Shown: positions 49,839-59,085 of the stretch, piece by piece
Position numbering within the stretch: position 1 is the stretch's first letter
How the letters are laid out: every line of letters starts with the position of its first letter
Virus record (IMG/VR): IMGVR_UViG_3300008263_000022
Coordinates: 1-64,000 of that record
Direction: 5' to 3' (one strand)
From: a virus
Length of the DNA stretch: 64,000 nt
The notes under the pieces: model-generated
The model's database searches: none
What the model was told of the DNA's origin: nothing
The model's input: the letters and a program-made list of their open reading frames with translations, nothing else
Translations under genes and position numbers: made by a program

Positions 49839-50948
49839 TTACCTAATAATTTGAATATCTTTACCTGAAGTCCATACCTCAAGTTCGGTTCTTAATCTAC
49901 CCTCAGATTTAAGGGTTTCGTATCTATTTATAGCTTTACTCCGCCACCATTCGATAACATTATTCAATTCATGTTTATGATAGTTTTCACCAGGTAAAAG
50001 TTTATCGGTTTTTAGGTTAACATAATCAACCATATTTTTAAAACCATAATCACCAACATAATATCTTTTCTTTTCTGTCAACGATTTAGCCTTCTCAATC
50101 GTTAAAGAGAATGCCTCTGCTTCAGGTGATCCCTTTAAAGCAGCTTTAGTGAGAGCAATAATCTTTGTGAATGTTCTCAACTTTCTACTGGTGGTACTTT
50201 CATCACCACCCAAAATATCTCCGACTTTACTTTCAACATATTGTTTTAAATCATTATATGATTGACCGTGCATCATTGGTACTATATCGGATTCGGTAAG
50301 ACCTTTGTATCGAATATATGGTTTCATACCATCATATTGTGATACCTGTTTTGTCGAACCATATAAACTGGTTGTTTCGAACAAACAAAGATTCATACCA
50401 TATTTTTTATTACAGATTTCTCTTACTGTATGACTGGTACAAATGCCAGCCATTAGTTTACCACCTAGGTAATTAAAACCAAATGGCTGAGATGGTACAA
50501 TTACGAATCCCATCATAGCAGAGGCATTGAATCGCTTGGATGTTTCTGTGGTTTGCGAGAACACTTGTCCAAGCATCTCATTGCGTGGTCGCATATAGAT
50601 TACAGGTGAACCTAACCGAATGAAACCTAGAATCTTTCCTGAGTTCTTTTCTCTGACTGCCAATTGTACATTTCTGCCAACTGGTGCTTTATTGATATGT
50701 GATGATGTAATGGAAAGTAATGTTTCCCATGTTTGACCTGGTATTTCTACCACTTCAATATCCATATCATTGGGGTGCATTGAAAAATCTGAAAACAAAT
50801 CATCTTCAGGTGGAAATATTGATGTTGGTATTTGATCGAGAGATTTTATTTTTTCCTCTCGCATGTATTGTTCTATGTCATTATAATTATTAAAATAATC
50901 ATGAAAGACCTTAGCACAATACAAACCATTTTCTCTGGAGATTATCAT
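49839..50948 (-). CDS. DruA-like (DUF4338-type) phage protein, 369 aa
   Basis: The run VGRNVQLAVREKNSGKILGF, SAMMGFVIVPSQPFGFNYLG, SHTVREICNKKYGMNLCLFE then TTSLYGSTKQ follows the order of DUF4338 proteins such as Druantia DruA: a beta domain, a NL/LP-type helix and a final ETxxYxGT block. From memory; T4-like marine phages carry such a gene beside gp41. Activity unknown. Confidence 0.6.
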   Translation of the reverse strand: MIISRENGLYCAKVFHDYFNNYNDIEQYMREEKIKSLDQIPTSIFPPEDDLFSDFSMHPNDMDIEVVEIPGQTWETLLSITSSHINKAPVGRNVQLAVREKNSGKILGFIRLGSPVIYMRPRNEMLGQVFSQTTETSKRFNASAMMGFVIVPSQPFGFNYLGGKLMAGICTSHTVREICNKKYGMNLCLFETTSLYGSTKQVSQYDGMKPYIRYKGLTESDIVPMMHGQSYNDLKQYVESKVGDILGGDESTTSRKLRTFTKIIALTKAALKGSPEAEAFSLTIEKAKSLTEKKRYYVGDYGFKNMVDYVNLKTDKLLPGENYHKHELNNVIEWWRSKAINRYETLKSEGRLRTELEVWTSGKDIQIIR

Positions 50949-52276
50949 ACTTTAAAACCACTAAATGATTTCTTTTGTTTTTCTTCTCTTGTACCAAATG
51001 TGTTCAAAGGCTTATCGTGGCCAGCATCTGCGATACCCATTTGTGCGGCCTGTTCAACATCATATAGTTTCATTTTGGATCTATCAACACCAAGAGTAAA
51101 TCGTTTGTGGAATGTTGGATCATTATATCTATTCTTTAATTGTTTGACCATGATTTGGCCAAGTTCTTCTAGTTCTTCAGAAGAAATCAAAGCAAACATT
51201 AAATCTGCGGTGGCGGGAAGTCCGAACGATTCACTCGTATCCTCAAGACCCGGATCACTGGAAGTAAATCCTGAGCGGGTAGTTTGTGTAGCAGATACAA
51301 TAGGAACATTATACTCAACAGCAAGGCCACGTAATTCTTCTGCAATTGCTTTAACGTAGGTGTAGGAATTAATATTCGCACCAGCCTTAATGCGAGCAGA
51401 ACAACAAATATTGAGATAGTCAACGAATATAATGTCAGGTACAAAAGACCTCTTGAGATTGAGTTCATTTAATAGTGTCCTAAAATGAATAGTTGATGCC
51501 GAAGCAGTTGGATATTCTTTGATAATTAATTTGCCTGTGGTCTTTTCACGGACACGATTAACTTTTTTATCATACATATCTTTTGGTAACTCAATCAAAT
51601 CATCAATGGTAACATTCAATAGATTGGCATCAATTCGTTCTGCAATCTTTTCTTCACTCATTTCCAAAGTGATGTAAAGAACATTTTTACCCTGAACCAT
51701 GCACGAAGCAGCCACATGACACATAAAAAGAGATTTACCAACACCAGTCCCCGCCAAAGCAATGTTAAGCGTCTTAGCTGGTAAACCACCTTTTGTGATC
51801 TTGTTAAAGTAGTCGAGGTCGAATGGGATTCGTTCCTCTTTTCTATGATAGAATTCATATCGAGCATCTGAGTCCTGTAAGTAGTCATGGCCAACGGAGT
51901 TATCAAAGCTTACTGCTAAAGCGTCCGATAATATCTTGGGAATCTGACCTTTGTCGTGATTTTTATCTTTGCCATCGAGAATTGAAATAGACCCCAATAC
52001 TGCGTTGTATATGGCCTTCTCTTGGCAGAACTTTTCGGTCTTGTCAACAAGCCATTGAACTTCGGTTTCTGCCGATTTATTCTTTTCAATTTCTGATAGA
52101 TACTCCTCACATCTCTGAACTTCATCAGATGAAAGATTCCTCTTTTCTTTGATGGCAATACTAAGTGCTTCAATCGTTGCCGTGTTATTGTAAGTTTCCG
52201 TGAATGATGTAATTTCATTAAATAATGTTCTTTCTACACTATCACTAAAATATTCTAGCTTTAAAAATAGCTTCAT
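50945..52276 (-). CDS. 41: Replicative DNA helicase (gp41, DnaB family)
   Basis: Walker A GTGVGKS (about residue 183) and Walker B DIIFVDYLNI (about 281) with ATQTTRS (sensor) and SFGLPATADLMF identify a RecA-fold DnaB-like helicase. N-terminal helical domain binds primase. 443 aa. ATG 52276, overlapping the upstream gene by 32 nt. Confidence 0.93.
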   Translation of the reverse strand: MKLFLKLEYFSDSVERTLFNEITSFTETYNNTATIEALSIAIKEKRNLSSDEVQRCEEYLSEIEKNKSAETEVQWLVDKTEKFCQEKAIYNAVLGSISILDGKDKNHDKGQIPKILSDALAVSFDNSVGHDYLQDSDARYEFYHRKEERIPFDLDYFNKITKGGLPAKTLNIALAGTGVGKSLFMCHVAASCMVQGKNVLYITLEMSEEKIAERIDANLLNVTIDDLIELPKDMYDKKVNRVREKTTGKLIIKEYPTASASTIHFRTLLNELNLKRSFVPDIIFVDYLNICCSARIKAGANINSYTYVKAIAEELRGLAVEYNVPIVSATQTTRSGFTSSDPGLEDTSESFGLPATADLMFALISSEELEELGQIMVKQLKNRYNDPTFHKRFTLGVDRSKMKLYDVEQAAQMGIADAGHDKPLNTFGTREEKQKKSFSGFKV

Positions 52277-52556
52277 CAATTATTTCCTGTTCAATATTAC
52301 TGCCCATAATTTCCACAAGTAAGTCGCCAATATAATTTTTAAACTTCTCGTCTTTTTCCAATTTTCGTGGTTTATCTACTGTAGATTCTAACACATCATA
52401 AGCAAAAAGTAAATACACTTGATCATTTTCTTCTTTAAACTTTACCTTACCATATTTAAATACGGTGTCTTTATAGAATCCTTCCAAAAATTTAATGTGT
52501 ACCGCAGTGCCATCATTTTTTGGATAAATGAAACAATAATCAATACCCTCAGTCAT
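52245..52556 (-). CDS. Conserved hypothetical protein, 103 aa
   Basis: MTEGIDYCFIYPKNDGTAVH; beta-rich N-terminal half and charged helical end. Located between UvsX and gp41 in the replication core. Unknown. Confidence 0.75.
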   Translation of the reverse strand: MTEGIDYCFIYPKNDGTAVHIKFLEGFYKDTVFKYGKVKFKEENDQVYLLFAYDVLESTVDKPRKLEKDEKFKNYIGDLLVEIMGSNIEQEIIDEAIFKARIF

Positions 52557-52788
52557 CTTTCACCTCAAATCTCTTTTCTTGTATGGTTTTTTCTTTCCAT
52601 ATTTTTCTAGGATTACCACACATTGTACATTCAGGATTGCCACAGTCCATTGCATGGTGTTTGGCAAATTTGTGTGGTTCATCTACCGGCACGCCATGCG
52701 ATTTAGCAATCTTAGTTTGTTTTTTAATTTGATTTTGAGTTTTTTGAATACGCTTAGAATGTTTTAATTTAGCATCTTCATTACTCAT
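52549..52788 (-). CDS. Small zinc-binding protein, 79 aa
   Basis: MDCGNPECTMCGNPRKIWK holds a CxxxxCxxC cluster, preceded by Lys-rich helix and HKFAKHHAM. I recall such proteins next to UvsX in several phages. ATG 52788 chosen; 52800 is also possible. Confidence 0.72.
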   Translation of the reverse strand: MSNEDAKLKHSKRIQKTQNQIKKQTKIAKSHGVPVDEPHKFAKHHAMDCGNPECTMCGNPRKIWKEKTIQEKRFEVKDD

Positions 52789-53860
52789 TTTCGGTTCCAT
52801 TCATGGTAACAACTTCATCAAATAAATTATCAATACCGCCTTGCATAATTTCACCAGCTGCAATTTGATATTTTTCTTTTACATAAGTTTGAAACTTTTT
52901 ACTTTTTAAAACTGGCATCCAAAAATCGGATGTGTCGGTTTCTTTGATACGGTATTTTTTATCCTGAATAACACCATCATCATCTACTTTCGAGTACCAT
53001 CCATTAGAAGGCTTAATAACAAATCCACCATCGAGTGCAATATCAAGTAGCCCACTCCAACGGCTAACGCCACCGTCAAAAGATACAGAAACGGGAATTT
53101 TTGATTTTTCTTTGACATATCGTGACTTCTCTACATTGATAATGAAATTATAACCAACAACTTCTGTGCCTTCTTTTTCTTGTTGACGACCAATAATAAA
53201 AATGTTATCAGCTGAATAATATGAACCTGTTCCACCACCAACAATATCTTTAGGAAACATACCAATTTCTTTATATGTGTGATTCACCACAATCATTGGG
53301 ACATCTTTCATTGTGAGATGTGGTGTTACCATGCGAAATAAACTTTTAACTTGTTTGGCACGGGACATATCAGCAACCGATTTGCCTTCTAGAGCATCTT
53401 CAACTTCTTTCTTTGAAGCTAAATTACCAATCGAATCAATAACAATAATTAACCTATCACTCCTTTCGAGATTGGTTAACTGTTGCATGATATCAAACTT
53501 TAATTGTTCAATATCAGTAAGAGGTGTATGTAAAACTCTGTTGGTATCAATACCAAAGCTGTCAAAATAAGACTGAGGAGTACCAAACTCAGAATCGTAA
53601 AATAATAACGCTGCATCTTCATATTTGTCCAAATAACTTTTTGCCATTAATAAACTAAAGGCAGTTTTAAAATGTTTAGATGGGCCAGCCCACATTGTAA
53701 GACCTGGTGTTAGGCCTCCATCTAAACGACCAGAAAGTGCCACATTAATAATTGGCACCGATGTGGGTATCATATCTTTCTGTGTAAAGAATTTTGATTT
53801 AGAAAGAATTGCTGATTCTTTAATACTACTGTTTTTTTTAATCTTGTCAAGTATGCTCAT
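52781..53860 (-). CDS. uvsX: UvsX recombinase (RecA family)
   Basis: Walker A GPSKHFKT (about residues 58-65) and Walker B RLIIVIDSIGN (about 131-141) lie in a RecA core; VVNHTYKEIG corresponds to the sensor strand. 359 aa. It catalyses strand invasion for recombination-dependent replication. Confidence 0.93.
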   Translation of the reverse strand: MSILDKIKKNSSIKESAILSKSKFFTQKDMIPTSVPIINVALSGRLDGGLTPGLTMWAGPSKHFKTAFSLLMAKSYLDKYEDAALLFYDSEFGTPQSYFDSFGIDTNRVLHTPLTDIEQLKFDIMQQLTNLERSDRLIIVIDSIGNLASKKEVEDALEGKSVADMSRAKQVKSLFRMVTPHLTMKDVPMIVVNHTYKEIGMFPKDIVGGGTGSYYSADNIFIIGRQQEKEGTEVVGYNFIINVEKSRYVKEKSKIPVSVSFDGGVSRWSGLLDIALDGGFVIKPSNGWYSKVDDDGVIQDKKYRIKETDTSDFWMPVLKSKKFQTYVKEKYQIAAGEIMQGGIDNLFDEVVTMNGTENE

Positions 53861-53871
53861 AATTTTCCTTT

Positions 53872-54870
53872 TTAAAAATCACCACCATCTAATTTTGTTG
53901 TCGTGTTCGCTTTTTCTCTGAAAGCAAATTCATCTTCATAATCATACTTAGGTTCTAATTTCTTTGGTTGTTCTGCTGTCGGTGTAACATTGTGGTGTTC
54001 TTCATAAACTCCGGGTACAACATGAACTGTTAACGGAGGAATTGTTTCACCGGTCACTTCATCTATTATAATTGGTTGTTCTTCTATTTTAGTGATGTTT
54101 TCTTTTGGTATTTCAATTTTATCATTTGCAACTTCTACATTTTGTGTTGGTATATTTGGTACTATTTTAATAATTTCATTTTCTTTATTGACAACCACTT
54201 TACTTCTTTGTTGTAATGACATATTTGCTGCTATCAATAATAACACAGCTAAAGGGTCAAATACAACCATTATCAGCAATATTACCAAACGAACTGCTTT
54301 ATCAATACCATTGGCATCTTCGGTGCCATATACCATGTCACCAATATACTTAATGGGACCAACTTCGGCAATTAATTTATTTTCTTCTTTAAGAAGTGGT
54401 AATTTTCTTTTGTTGATATCTGCCAGTTCTTTTTGTGTTTGTTGAATTTGCCTATCAACATTGGCTGAAGCTGTTTCTGGATTACCAGCACGCTTCAGTA
54501 AATAATCTAAACGCTCTTTAGCAATTTTCTCTTGTTGATTGAGTGTCCGAATTTCAACAGAATTCACACCGGCTTCCATTGTGGAATCTATGTGAGCTTT
54601 AGACAAAAATCCAAAAATACCCATGCTTGTGATTATCATTAATATGACAACAGAGGATGTCAAATAAGATTTTAATAAAAGTGGGCAGGTTTTCCAATTA
54701 CGATATAACCATGATGCAGTAACTAATTTACTCATTTCAAGAACCGAGCCCATGAAAACGATTGGCCAAAATGCGCCTGTGAAGATTGCAGCTAAACCAA
54801 TAATAGAATAGTAAGCTGCAATACCTGATAGTAGTAGTGCCGATAATAATGTCAGTATGATTAGTATCAT
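53872..54870 (-). CDS. Membrane protein with coiled coil, 332 aa
   Basis: Four or so membrane segments (about residues 1-100 and 205-235) flank a coiled coil (NQQEKIAKERLDYLLKRAG). The last 100 residues are acidic and Pro/Thr-rich. ATG 54870 overlaps the polymerase TGA. Similar layout to a membrane protein often near gp43 in marine T4-like phages; function unknown. Confidence 0.75.
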   Translation of the reverse strand: MILIILTLLSALLLSGIAAYYSIIGLAAIFTGAFWPIVFMGSVLEMSKLVTASWLYRNWKTCPLLLKSYLTSSVVILMIITSMGIFGFLSKAHIDSTMEAGVNSVEIRTLNQQEKIAKERLDYLLKRAGNPETASANVDRQIQQTQKELADINKRKLPLLKEENKLIAEVGPIKYIGDMVYGTEDANGIDKAVRLVILLIMVVFDPLAVLLLIAANMSLQQRSKVVVNKENEIIKIVPNIPTQNVEVANDKIEIPKENITKIEEQPIIIDEVTGETIPPLTVHVVPGVYEEHHNVTPTAEQPKKLEPKYDYEDEFAFREKANTTTKLDGGDF

Positions 54871-57005
54871 GAGAAGAAATCCTCTATCGAACTTGTTTTT
54901 TCTGTTTTCCAACCCATACAATCCAAAATTACTCTGATCGGATCTAAAAATGCTTTGTCGTATTGCATATCATAATCAATATACTCTTGTAATTCAAACT
55001 CTTTTGGTAGGCGAGATGGATATGAAATGACAGTATCTTTAAATGGGTTTGGCATTTTTAGGTAAGTAAACTTAACTTTTTCGCCTTCTTGTATGAGTGG
55101 ATATTTTTTGGTTAGATTCTTTTGTTTTAGATTATGATTATAAAGAATAGCACCTTTAACATGAATTGGTGTTCCTTTTTTATATAAAGTTAAATCATCA
55201 GAATAAGTATTTAGACCATTAAGTCCACGAGGAAAAGATATTTCTTCTACGGGTAAAGTTTTAAATTCTTTTCTAAAATCCTCAATGAATTTGTGGATGT
55301 CATTCTCTGTGCCACTCACCATTAGTTGAATTGCTTGTTTCATTTTCTCACGAATGGCAGATGGCGTAGATGACTTAATCATTTCAAGACCCATAACTTT
55401 CATCTGTGGTTCTTTATATTGAACACCCTCATTATTGTATATGTTAAGGATGTATCGTTTTTTGGCTGTCCAGATACCTTTGTTGGATAGGCCTTCTCGT
55501 TTCATTTCCATTTTTTGCTGATACGCATGAACATATTCAGCCAGTTCTTGATATGACTTATCAATATATGGTTGAATCTTTTCCTCACAGATTTTATCCA
55601 TGAGTGTTATAACTTTTTGTTTATCCGTGGTATCTTTAACAAATTTATTAACGAGTTCACCCATGCGGAGGTAAATCGAATCGGTATCAGAAGCAATAAC
55701 ATAATCGACATCTTTTGTGTCAAGTATCTTATTCATCCACTCATTAATTTTATTTTCAATCCAACGAATACTCAACTGACCAGCAGTAGTAACACCAAGG
55801 GCCATACGTAAATCATAAAAACGGAAATACTGAGAACCCAAAGCACCGTAAGCGGAGTTTAGAGAGACCTTTTTGGCCAACTGAATGTTATTGTATTTGG
55901 CAATTCGTTTTTCAATTTCATAGAGTTTGCTTGGGTCTTTTTCATTTTCATATTCCTGTTTTGCAGCCAACATCATCTTTTTAAATTTACTCCTATCTGT
56001 ATACATTTCTTCCATCATCTTAGGTAAGAACCCCTGAATATCAGTACGGAAGAATTGGCCATTAGGTGTTAATGTTGCATTTTCTAATTTTGTTGTATCG
56101 ATTCGTTTTTTCAAAAGCCTATCAACAGAAACGCCTTGTTCTAATACACCACGCATTTCATTTGTATAGTTTTCTGGTTCAATCAATGTTTCTGGTGAAA
56201 TATTATATTGCATCATCAAATGTGGATACAAAGAGTTCAAATCAAACGAAGCAACCCAATCATGTAGACCAACTTGTGGCACTTTAACATAGGCGCCTTC
56301 AAACGCTGCATCTTTATCTTTAATCACTCGTGGTGGAACAATGATATCTTTATCACGCAGATAAGAGTATGTCAGAGCGTCCCACATACGAGTTTGTGCA
56401 AACACATCTTCAAAGTTTGATTTGGTGTCGTATGCAAGAGTTACTGCCAACTCAAGCAGTTTTAATTTATCTTCAAGTTTGATAATGAGTTCAACGTCTT
56501 TAATGTTATACTCAATAAATTTTTGATAGTTCAATCGATACAGAGTGTGAAGATTATCATATTCCTCATAGGCAATCTTACCTTCACCAAGTTCTACTTG
56601 TGCAATATTATCCAAACGATAAGACTCTTGTGACTTGCCGCCAGGTGCGTACCATTTGTATAGTTCGATATAATCAAGTGAAGAAACACCAACAAGAGTA
56701 TAATCAATCAATTGCCGATTGTTTACATATGCTTTGCGTTCTGTGATGTAATTCCATGGTGATAGTTTCTTGGCTTCATCATCACCTAGAATTTTACGAA
56801 AACGATTAATGAGATATGGTATATCAAAGAATTTTGTATTCCAGCCAGTAATGATGTCTGGATATTTGTCTTTCCAAAACTCAAGAAATTTTTTACAGAG
56901 ATTATATTCATCTTTGCATCGAATATAAATTTCACCTTCTTCAACTTGGTATTCACCACAACCAAATACAATTGGTTTGCCATTGAGAAATTTTAAACAG
57001 ATTGC
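54867..57005 (-). CDS. 43: DNA polymerase gp43, exonuclease II-III and polymerase body (no start)
   Basis: The frame reads AICLKFLNGKPIVFGCGEYQ onwards. It has Exo II TGWNTKFFDIPYL, Exo III YNIKDVELI, Pol motif A DLNSLYPHLMMQ, motif B KVSLNSAYGALGS, motif C ASDTDSIYL and KKRY. The Exo I DxE block is missing. There is no start codon near its 5' end, and it begins where the N-terminal part at 56993-57304 stops in another frame. About 712 residues remain of an expected 820 or so. It cannot be translated as one protein with the N-part as given. Confidence 0.92.
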   Translation of the reverse strand, partial: AICLKFLNGKPIVFGCGEYQVEEGEIYIRCKDEYNLCKKFLEFWKDKYPDIITGWNTKFFDIPYLINRFRKILGDDEAKKLSPWNYITERKAYVNNRQLIDYTLVGVSSLDYIELYKWYAPGGKSQESYRLDNIAQVELGEGKIAYEEYDNLHTLYRLNYQKFIEYNIKDVELIIKLEDKLKLLELAVTLAYDTKSNFEDVFAQTRMWDALTYSYLRDKDIIVPPRVIKDKDAAFEGAYVKVPQVGLHDWVASFDLNSLYPHLMMQYNISPETLIEPENYTNEMRGVLEQGVSVDRLLKKRIDTTKLENATLTPNGQFFRTDIQGFLPKMMEEMYTDRSKFKKMMLAAKQEYENEKDPSKLYEIEKRIAKYNNIQLAKKVSLNSAYGALGSQYFRFYDLRMALGVTTAGQLSIRWIENKINEWMNKILDTKDVDYVIASDTDSIYLRMGELVNKFVKDTTDKQKVITLMDKICEEKIQPYIDKSYQELAEYVHAYQQKMEMKREGLSNKGIWTAKKRYILNIYNNEGVQYKEPQMKVMGLEMIKSSTPSAIREKMKQAIQLMVSGTENDIHKFIEDFRKEFKTLPVEEISFPRGLNGLNTYSDDLTLYKKGTPIHVKGAILYNHNLKQKNLTKKYPLIQEGEKVKFTYLKMPNPFKDTVISYPSRLPKEFELQEYIDYDMQYDKAFLDPIRVILDCMGWKTEKTSSIEDFFS

Positions 57006-57304
57006 TCCATACCTTGATGTTGGTCAGCAATGAAAGCATATTCAAATCGAGTTTGACCATAAATTTTTGGTGCACCAGAAACACCTTCAAATTGTTTGAT
57101 GTATTCTCTGGCGGCTTTGATTGATACTAGTTTTTTTTCTTCAAGATAATCACCTTCCAAATTTGTGAAGTTGGTGATTCGTTTAGATGGGAAAAACAAA
57201 GACGGAGCATATTCAACTCTTGTCTTTATTTTTTTACCGTTTTGAATGCCACGATAGAGTATAGTACCACCGATACTCTGAACATTAGTATAGAATGAAC
57301 TCAT
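56993..57304 (-). pseudogene. 43: DNA polymerase gp43, N-terminal 103 residues
   Basis: MSSFYTNVQSIGGTILYRGI to ...EYAFIADQHQGME matches the N-domain of gp43-type polymerases. It stops two codons later at TAA. Roughly 35-40 residues with the Exo I DxE motif, which should follow, are absent, and the downstream body is in another frame. Confidence 0.85.
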
Positions 57305-57615
57305 TAACCTGTAATTAGTGTTTTGGTTGAAGGTACCACAAGGCCAGAACCAAAAATTGAATTATAATTATTGATAAAGTCTTGTGCCGGAACATAGGAG
57401 TATACTATATTCTTCTTGTTCAAGGCAACCGTGGCACCAGTCTTTTGTTCGGCATGAATGGGAAATGGTGCAAATCCAACATTAGGTTGGCCATCTTTAC
57501 CACGAACAATGGCGATACCAACTGGATTTTCAATAACAAATTCTGTTTCTGATTCTGATTCAATTTCACCAAGAATTTCTTCTCCGGTAACAAGTTTTAG
57601 TGCTAATATTTTCAT
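57304..57615 (-). CDS. Sm/LSm-like protein, 103 aa
   Basis: KLVTGEEILGEIESESETEF looks like the Sm1 strand pattern, followed by a long loop and NKKNIVYSYVPAQ. First gene of the polymerase operon, with GGAG upstream and the consensus promoter at 57658-57686. RNA binding is a guess. Confidence 0.65.
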   Translation of the reverse strand: MKILALKLVTGEEILGEIESESETEFVIENPVGIAIVRGKDGQPNVGFAPFPIHAEQKTGATVALNKKNIVYSYVPAQDFINNYNSIFGSGLVVPSTKTLITG

Positions 57616-57657
57616 TTAGTATCTCCGAAGCATAAATAAGTATGTAGTTGAATTGAA

Positions 57658-57686
57658 ATTATATCTGATTTATCACTCCATGTCAA
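57658..57686 (-). promoter_or_regulatory. Consensus sigma70 promoter for the gp43 operon
   Basis: TTGACA, 17 bases, TATAAT on the minus strand. Confidence 0.88.
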
Positions 57687-57739
57687 CCTGACATTCGGTA
57701 TTCTTTATTATCTCCACCAATACAACCAAAAGAAATCAA

Positions 57740-58183
57740 ATGTCTGACCCTATTGTTGCCGGCGCTCAGAGTGCCGTTAATACACTCAAAGCTGCTCAAG
57801 GAGCTAGTAAACAATTAAGCTCTGTAATTATCGATCAACAAGCGGATATGGAAAAAGCTGTTCAACAACAGCATGTTCAAAGATTGAAGGCCAAAGCTGA
57901 ACAAGAATATTTGGCCACATTGGCTGAGTTTAGAGCCTACGAAAAATATCAAAAAGAAAAAGCTCACCAATTAAAAATTGATCAGTTGAAACTGGAAGCC
58001 ATTAAAAAATATGGTAAAAATGCTTGGGCTGAAATTGAAGCAACCAAAGCAAAAATGGAAAAAGATAGAGCTGATGAATTAAAATACATGGACAAAGACA
58101 GACAAAAACAAGCTCAAGTTTTTTGGTGGTGCCTAACAGCGGCTGCTTTAGTAACATATTTTTTTAGACTATATAAGTTATAA
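57740..58183 (+). CDS. Coiled-coil protein with C-terminal membrane anchor, 147 aa
   Basis: Ala/Gln/Lys-rich coil (QQHVQRLKAKAEQEYLATLA) followed by VFWWCLTAAALVTYFF as anchor. Plus strand, divergent from the polymerase operon. A CATAAATA octamer at 57631 might be a late promoter. Frequent in T4-like marine phages (memory); no function known to me. Confidence 0.75.
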   Translation: MSDPIVAGAQSAVNTLKAAQGASKQLSSVIIDQQADMEKAVQQQHVQRLKAKAEQEYLATLAEFRAYEKYQKEKAHQLKIDQLKLEAIKKYGKNAWAEIEATKAKMEKDRADELKYMDKDRQKQAQVFWWCLTAAALVTYFFRLYKL

Positions 58184-58267
58184 ATGAATATGCAACCAAT
58201 AGTTTTTGTACTTGTTCTCATATTCTGTTTATGTTTAATGGTAATTGAATCGGGAGTGGTTAAATAG
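58184..58267 (+). CDS. Membrane microprotein, 27 aa
   Basis: MNMQPIVFVLVLIFCLCLMV, a single membrane segment, starting right after the upstream stop. Confidence 0.5.
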   Translation: MNMQPIVFVLVLIFCLCLMVIESGVVK

Positions 58268-58295
58268 TTAAATAACAAATTGAGATGGAGGTATT

Positions 58296-58385
58296 ATGAA
58301 TAAATTACCGCAACTAATATTTGCGATTGTATTGATTGGTAGTTTGACTCTTATGGCACTAGAAGCTATATCTAAAATGTCCTAA
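58296..58385 (+). CDS. Membrane microprotein, 29 aa
   Basis: MNKLPQLIFAIVLIGSLTLM with a perfect GGAGG 6 nt upstream. One membrane segment. Confidence 0.6.
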   Translation: MNKLPQLIFAIVLIGSLTLMALEAISKMS

Positions 58386-58392
58386 ATAAGTA

Positions 58393-58491
58393 ATGTCAAT
58401 AATAATTCATCCAATAGATTTTTGGGTATATCTTATGCTCAATTATTGGTTTCTTCCACACACACTTCTAAAACACACAACTAAGCGTTAA
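58393..58491 (+). CDS. Possible membrane microprotein, 32 aa
   Basis: [20 protein letters not shown], hydrophobic and aromatic. Its end overlaps the convergent IscA-like gene by 11 nt. Weak ribosome site. Confidence 0.4.
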   Translation: MSIIIHPIDFWVYLMLNYWFLPHTLLKHTTKR

Positions 58492-58687
58492 ATGAAGAAC
58501 CACATCCACAAGTAGATTTGGCATTTGGGTTACTAATTACAAATTGTGAGTTGAATTTTTCTTCTTTATAGTCTAGTGTTGCACCTTGAAGATATTGAGA
58601 TGATATCATATCAACAATTACTTTGACACCTTCATTTTCAAATACAAAATCATCTTCTGCAATTTCTACGAACTTTATTAATTGCAC
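58481..58687 (-). pseudogene. IscA/ErpA-like A-type carrier, N-terminal third missing
   Basis: [15 protein letters not shown], then [10 protein letters not shown] and the C-terminal STCGCGSSF are the second half of an A-type Fe-S carrier (about 107 aa normally). The first conserved Cys (GGGCSG region) and about 40 residues are missing; the frame starts inside the last codons of iscU with a GTG lacking a ribosome site. Two of three cluster Cys remain. Confidence 0.75.
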
Positions 58688-59082
58688 TTGCAGTTATCGT
58701 TAACATTTTTTCCTTTGTAATTGTTTATTGCTGCCTTAATAGCGTCTTCCGCAAGGATTGAACAATGAATCTTAACTGGCGGAAGGGCTAGCTCTTCGGC
58801 AATTTTGGAGTTTTTGATTGCTCCTGCTTGGTCGAGAGTTTTTCCTTTGACCCATTCCGTGACGAGCGAACTACTTGCAATAGCCGATCCGCAGCCATAC
58901 GTTTTAAATTTTGCATCTGTAATAATACCTGTATCATGGTCAACCTTTATTTGTAATTTCATTACATCACCACAAGCTGGTGCACCAACCATACCAGTAC
59001 CAACATTAATGTCGGCCGAGTCCAATTTACCCACATTGCGTGGGTTTTCATAGTGGTCTATAACTTTATCTGAGTATGCCAT
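58678..59082 (-). CDS. iscU: Fe-S scaffold protein IscU
   Basis: All three cluster Cys are present: [11 protein letters not shown] (Cys and Asp), [11 protein letters not shown] and [11 protein letters not shown]. 134 aa, the normal length, with an extra C-terminal NDNCKCN. Phage IscU could sustain Fe-S enzymes in infected cells. Confidence 0.92.
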   Translation of the reverse strand: MAYSDKVIDHYENPRNVGKLDSADINVGTGMVGAPACGDVMKLQIKVDHDTGIITDAKFKTYGCGSAIASSSLVTEWVKGKTLDQAGAIKNSKIAEELALPPVKIHCSILAEDAIKAAINNYKGKNVNDNCKCN

Positions 59083-59085
59083 TTA

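Noticed and set aside
49925-49932. TATAAATA octamer as a late promoter
   Set aside because: It lies inside the DruA-like coding region 90 nt before the next gene; could be chance in AT-rich DNA, so not annotated. The same holds for 22076-22083 in rnh.
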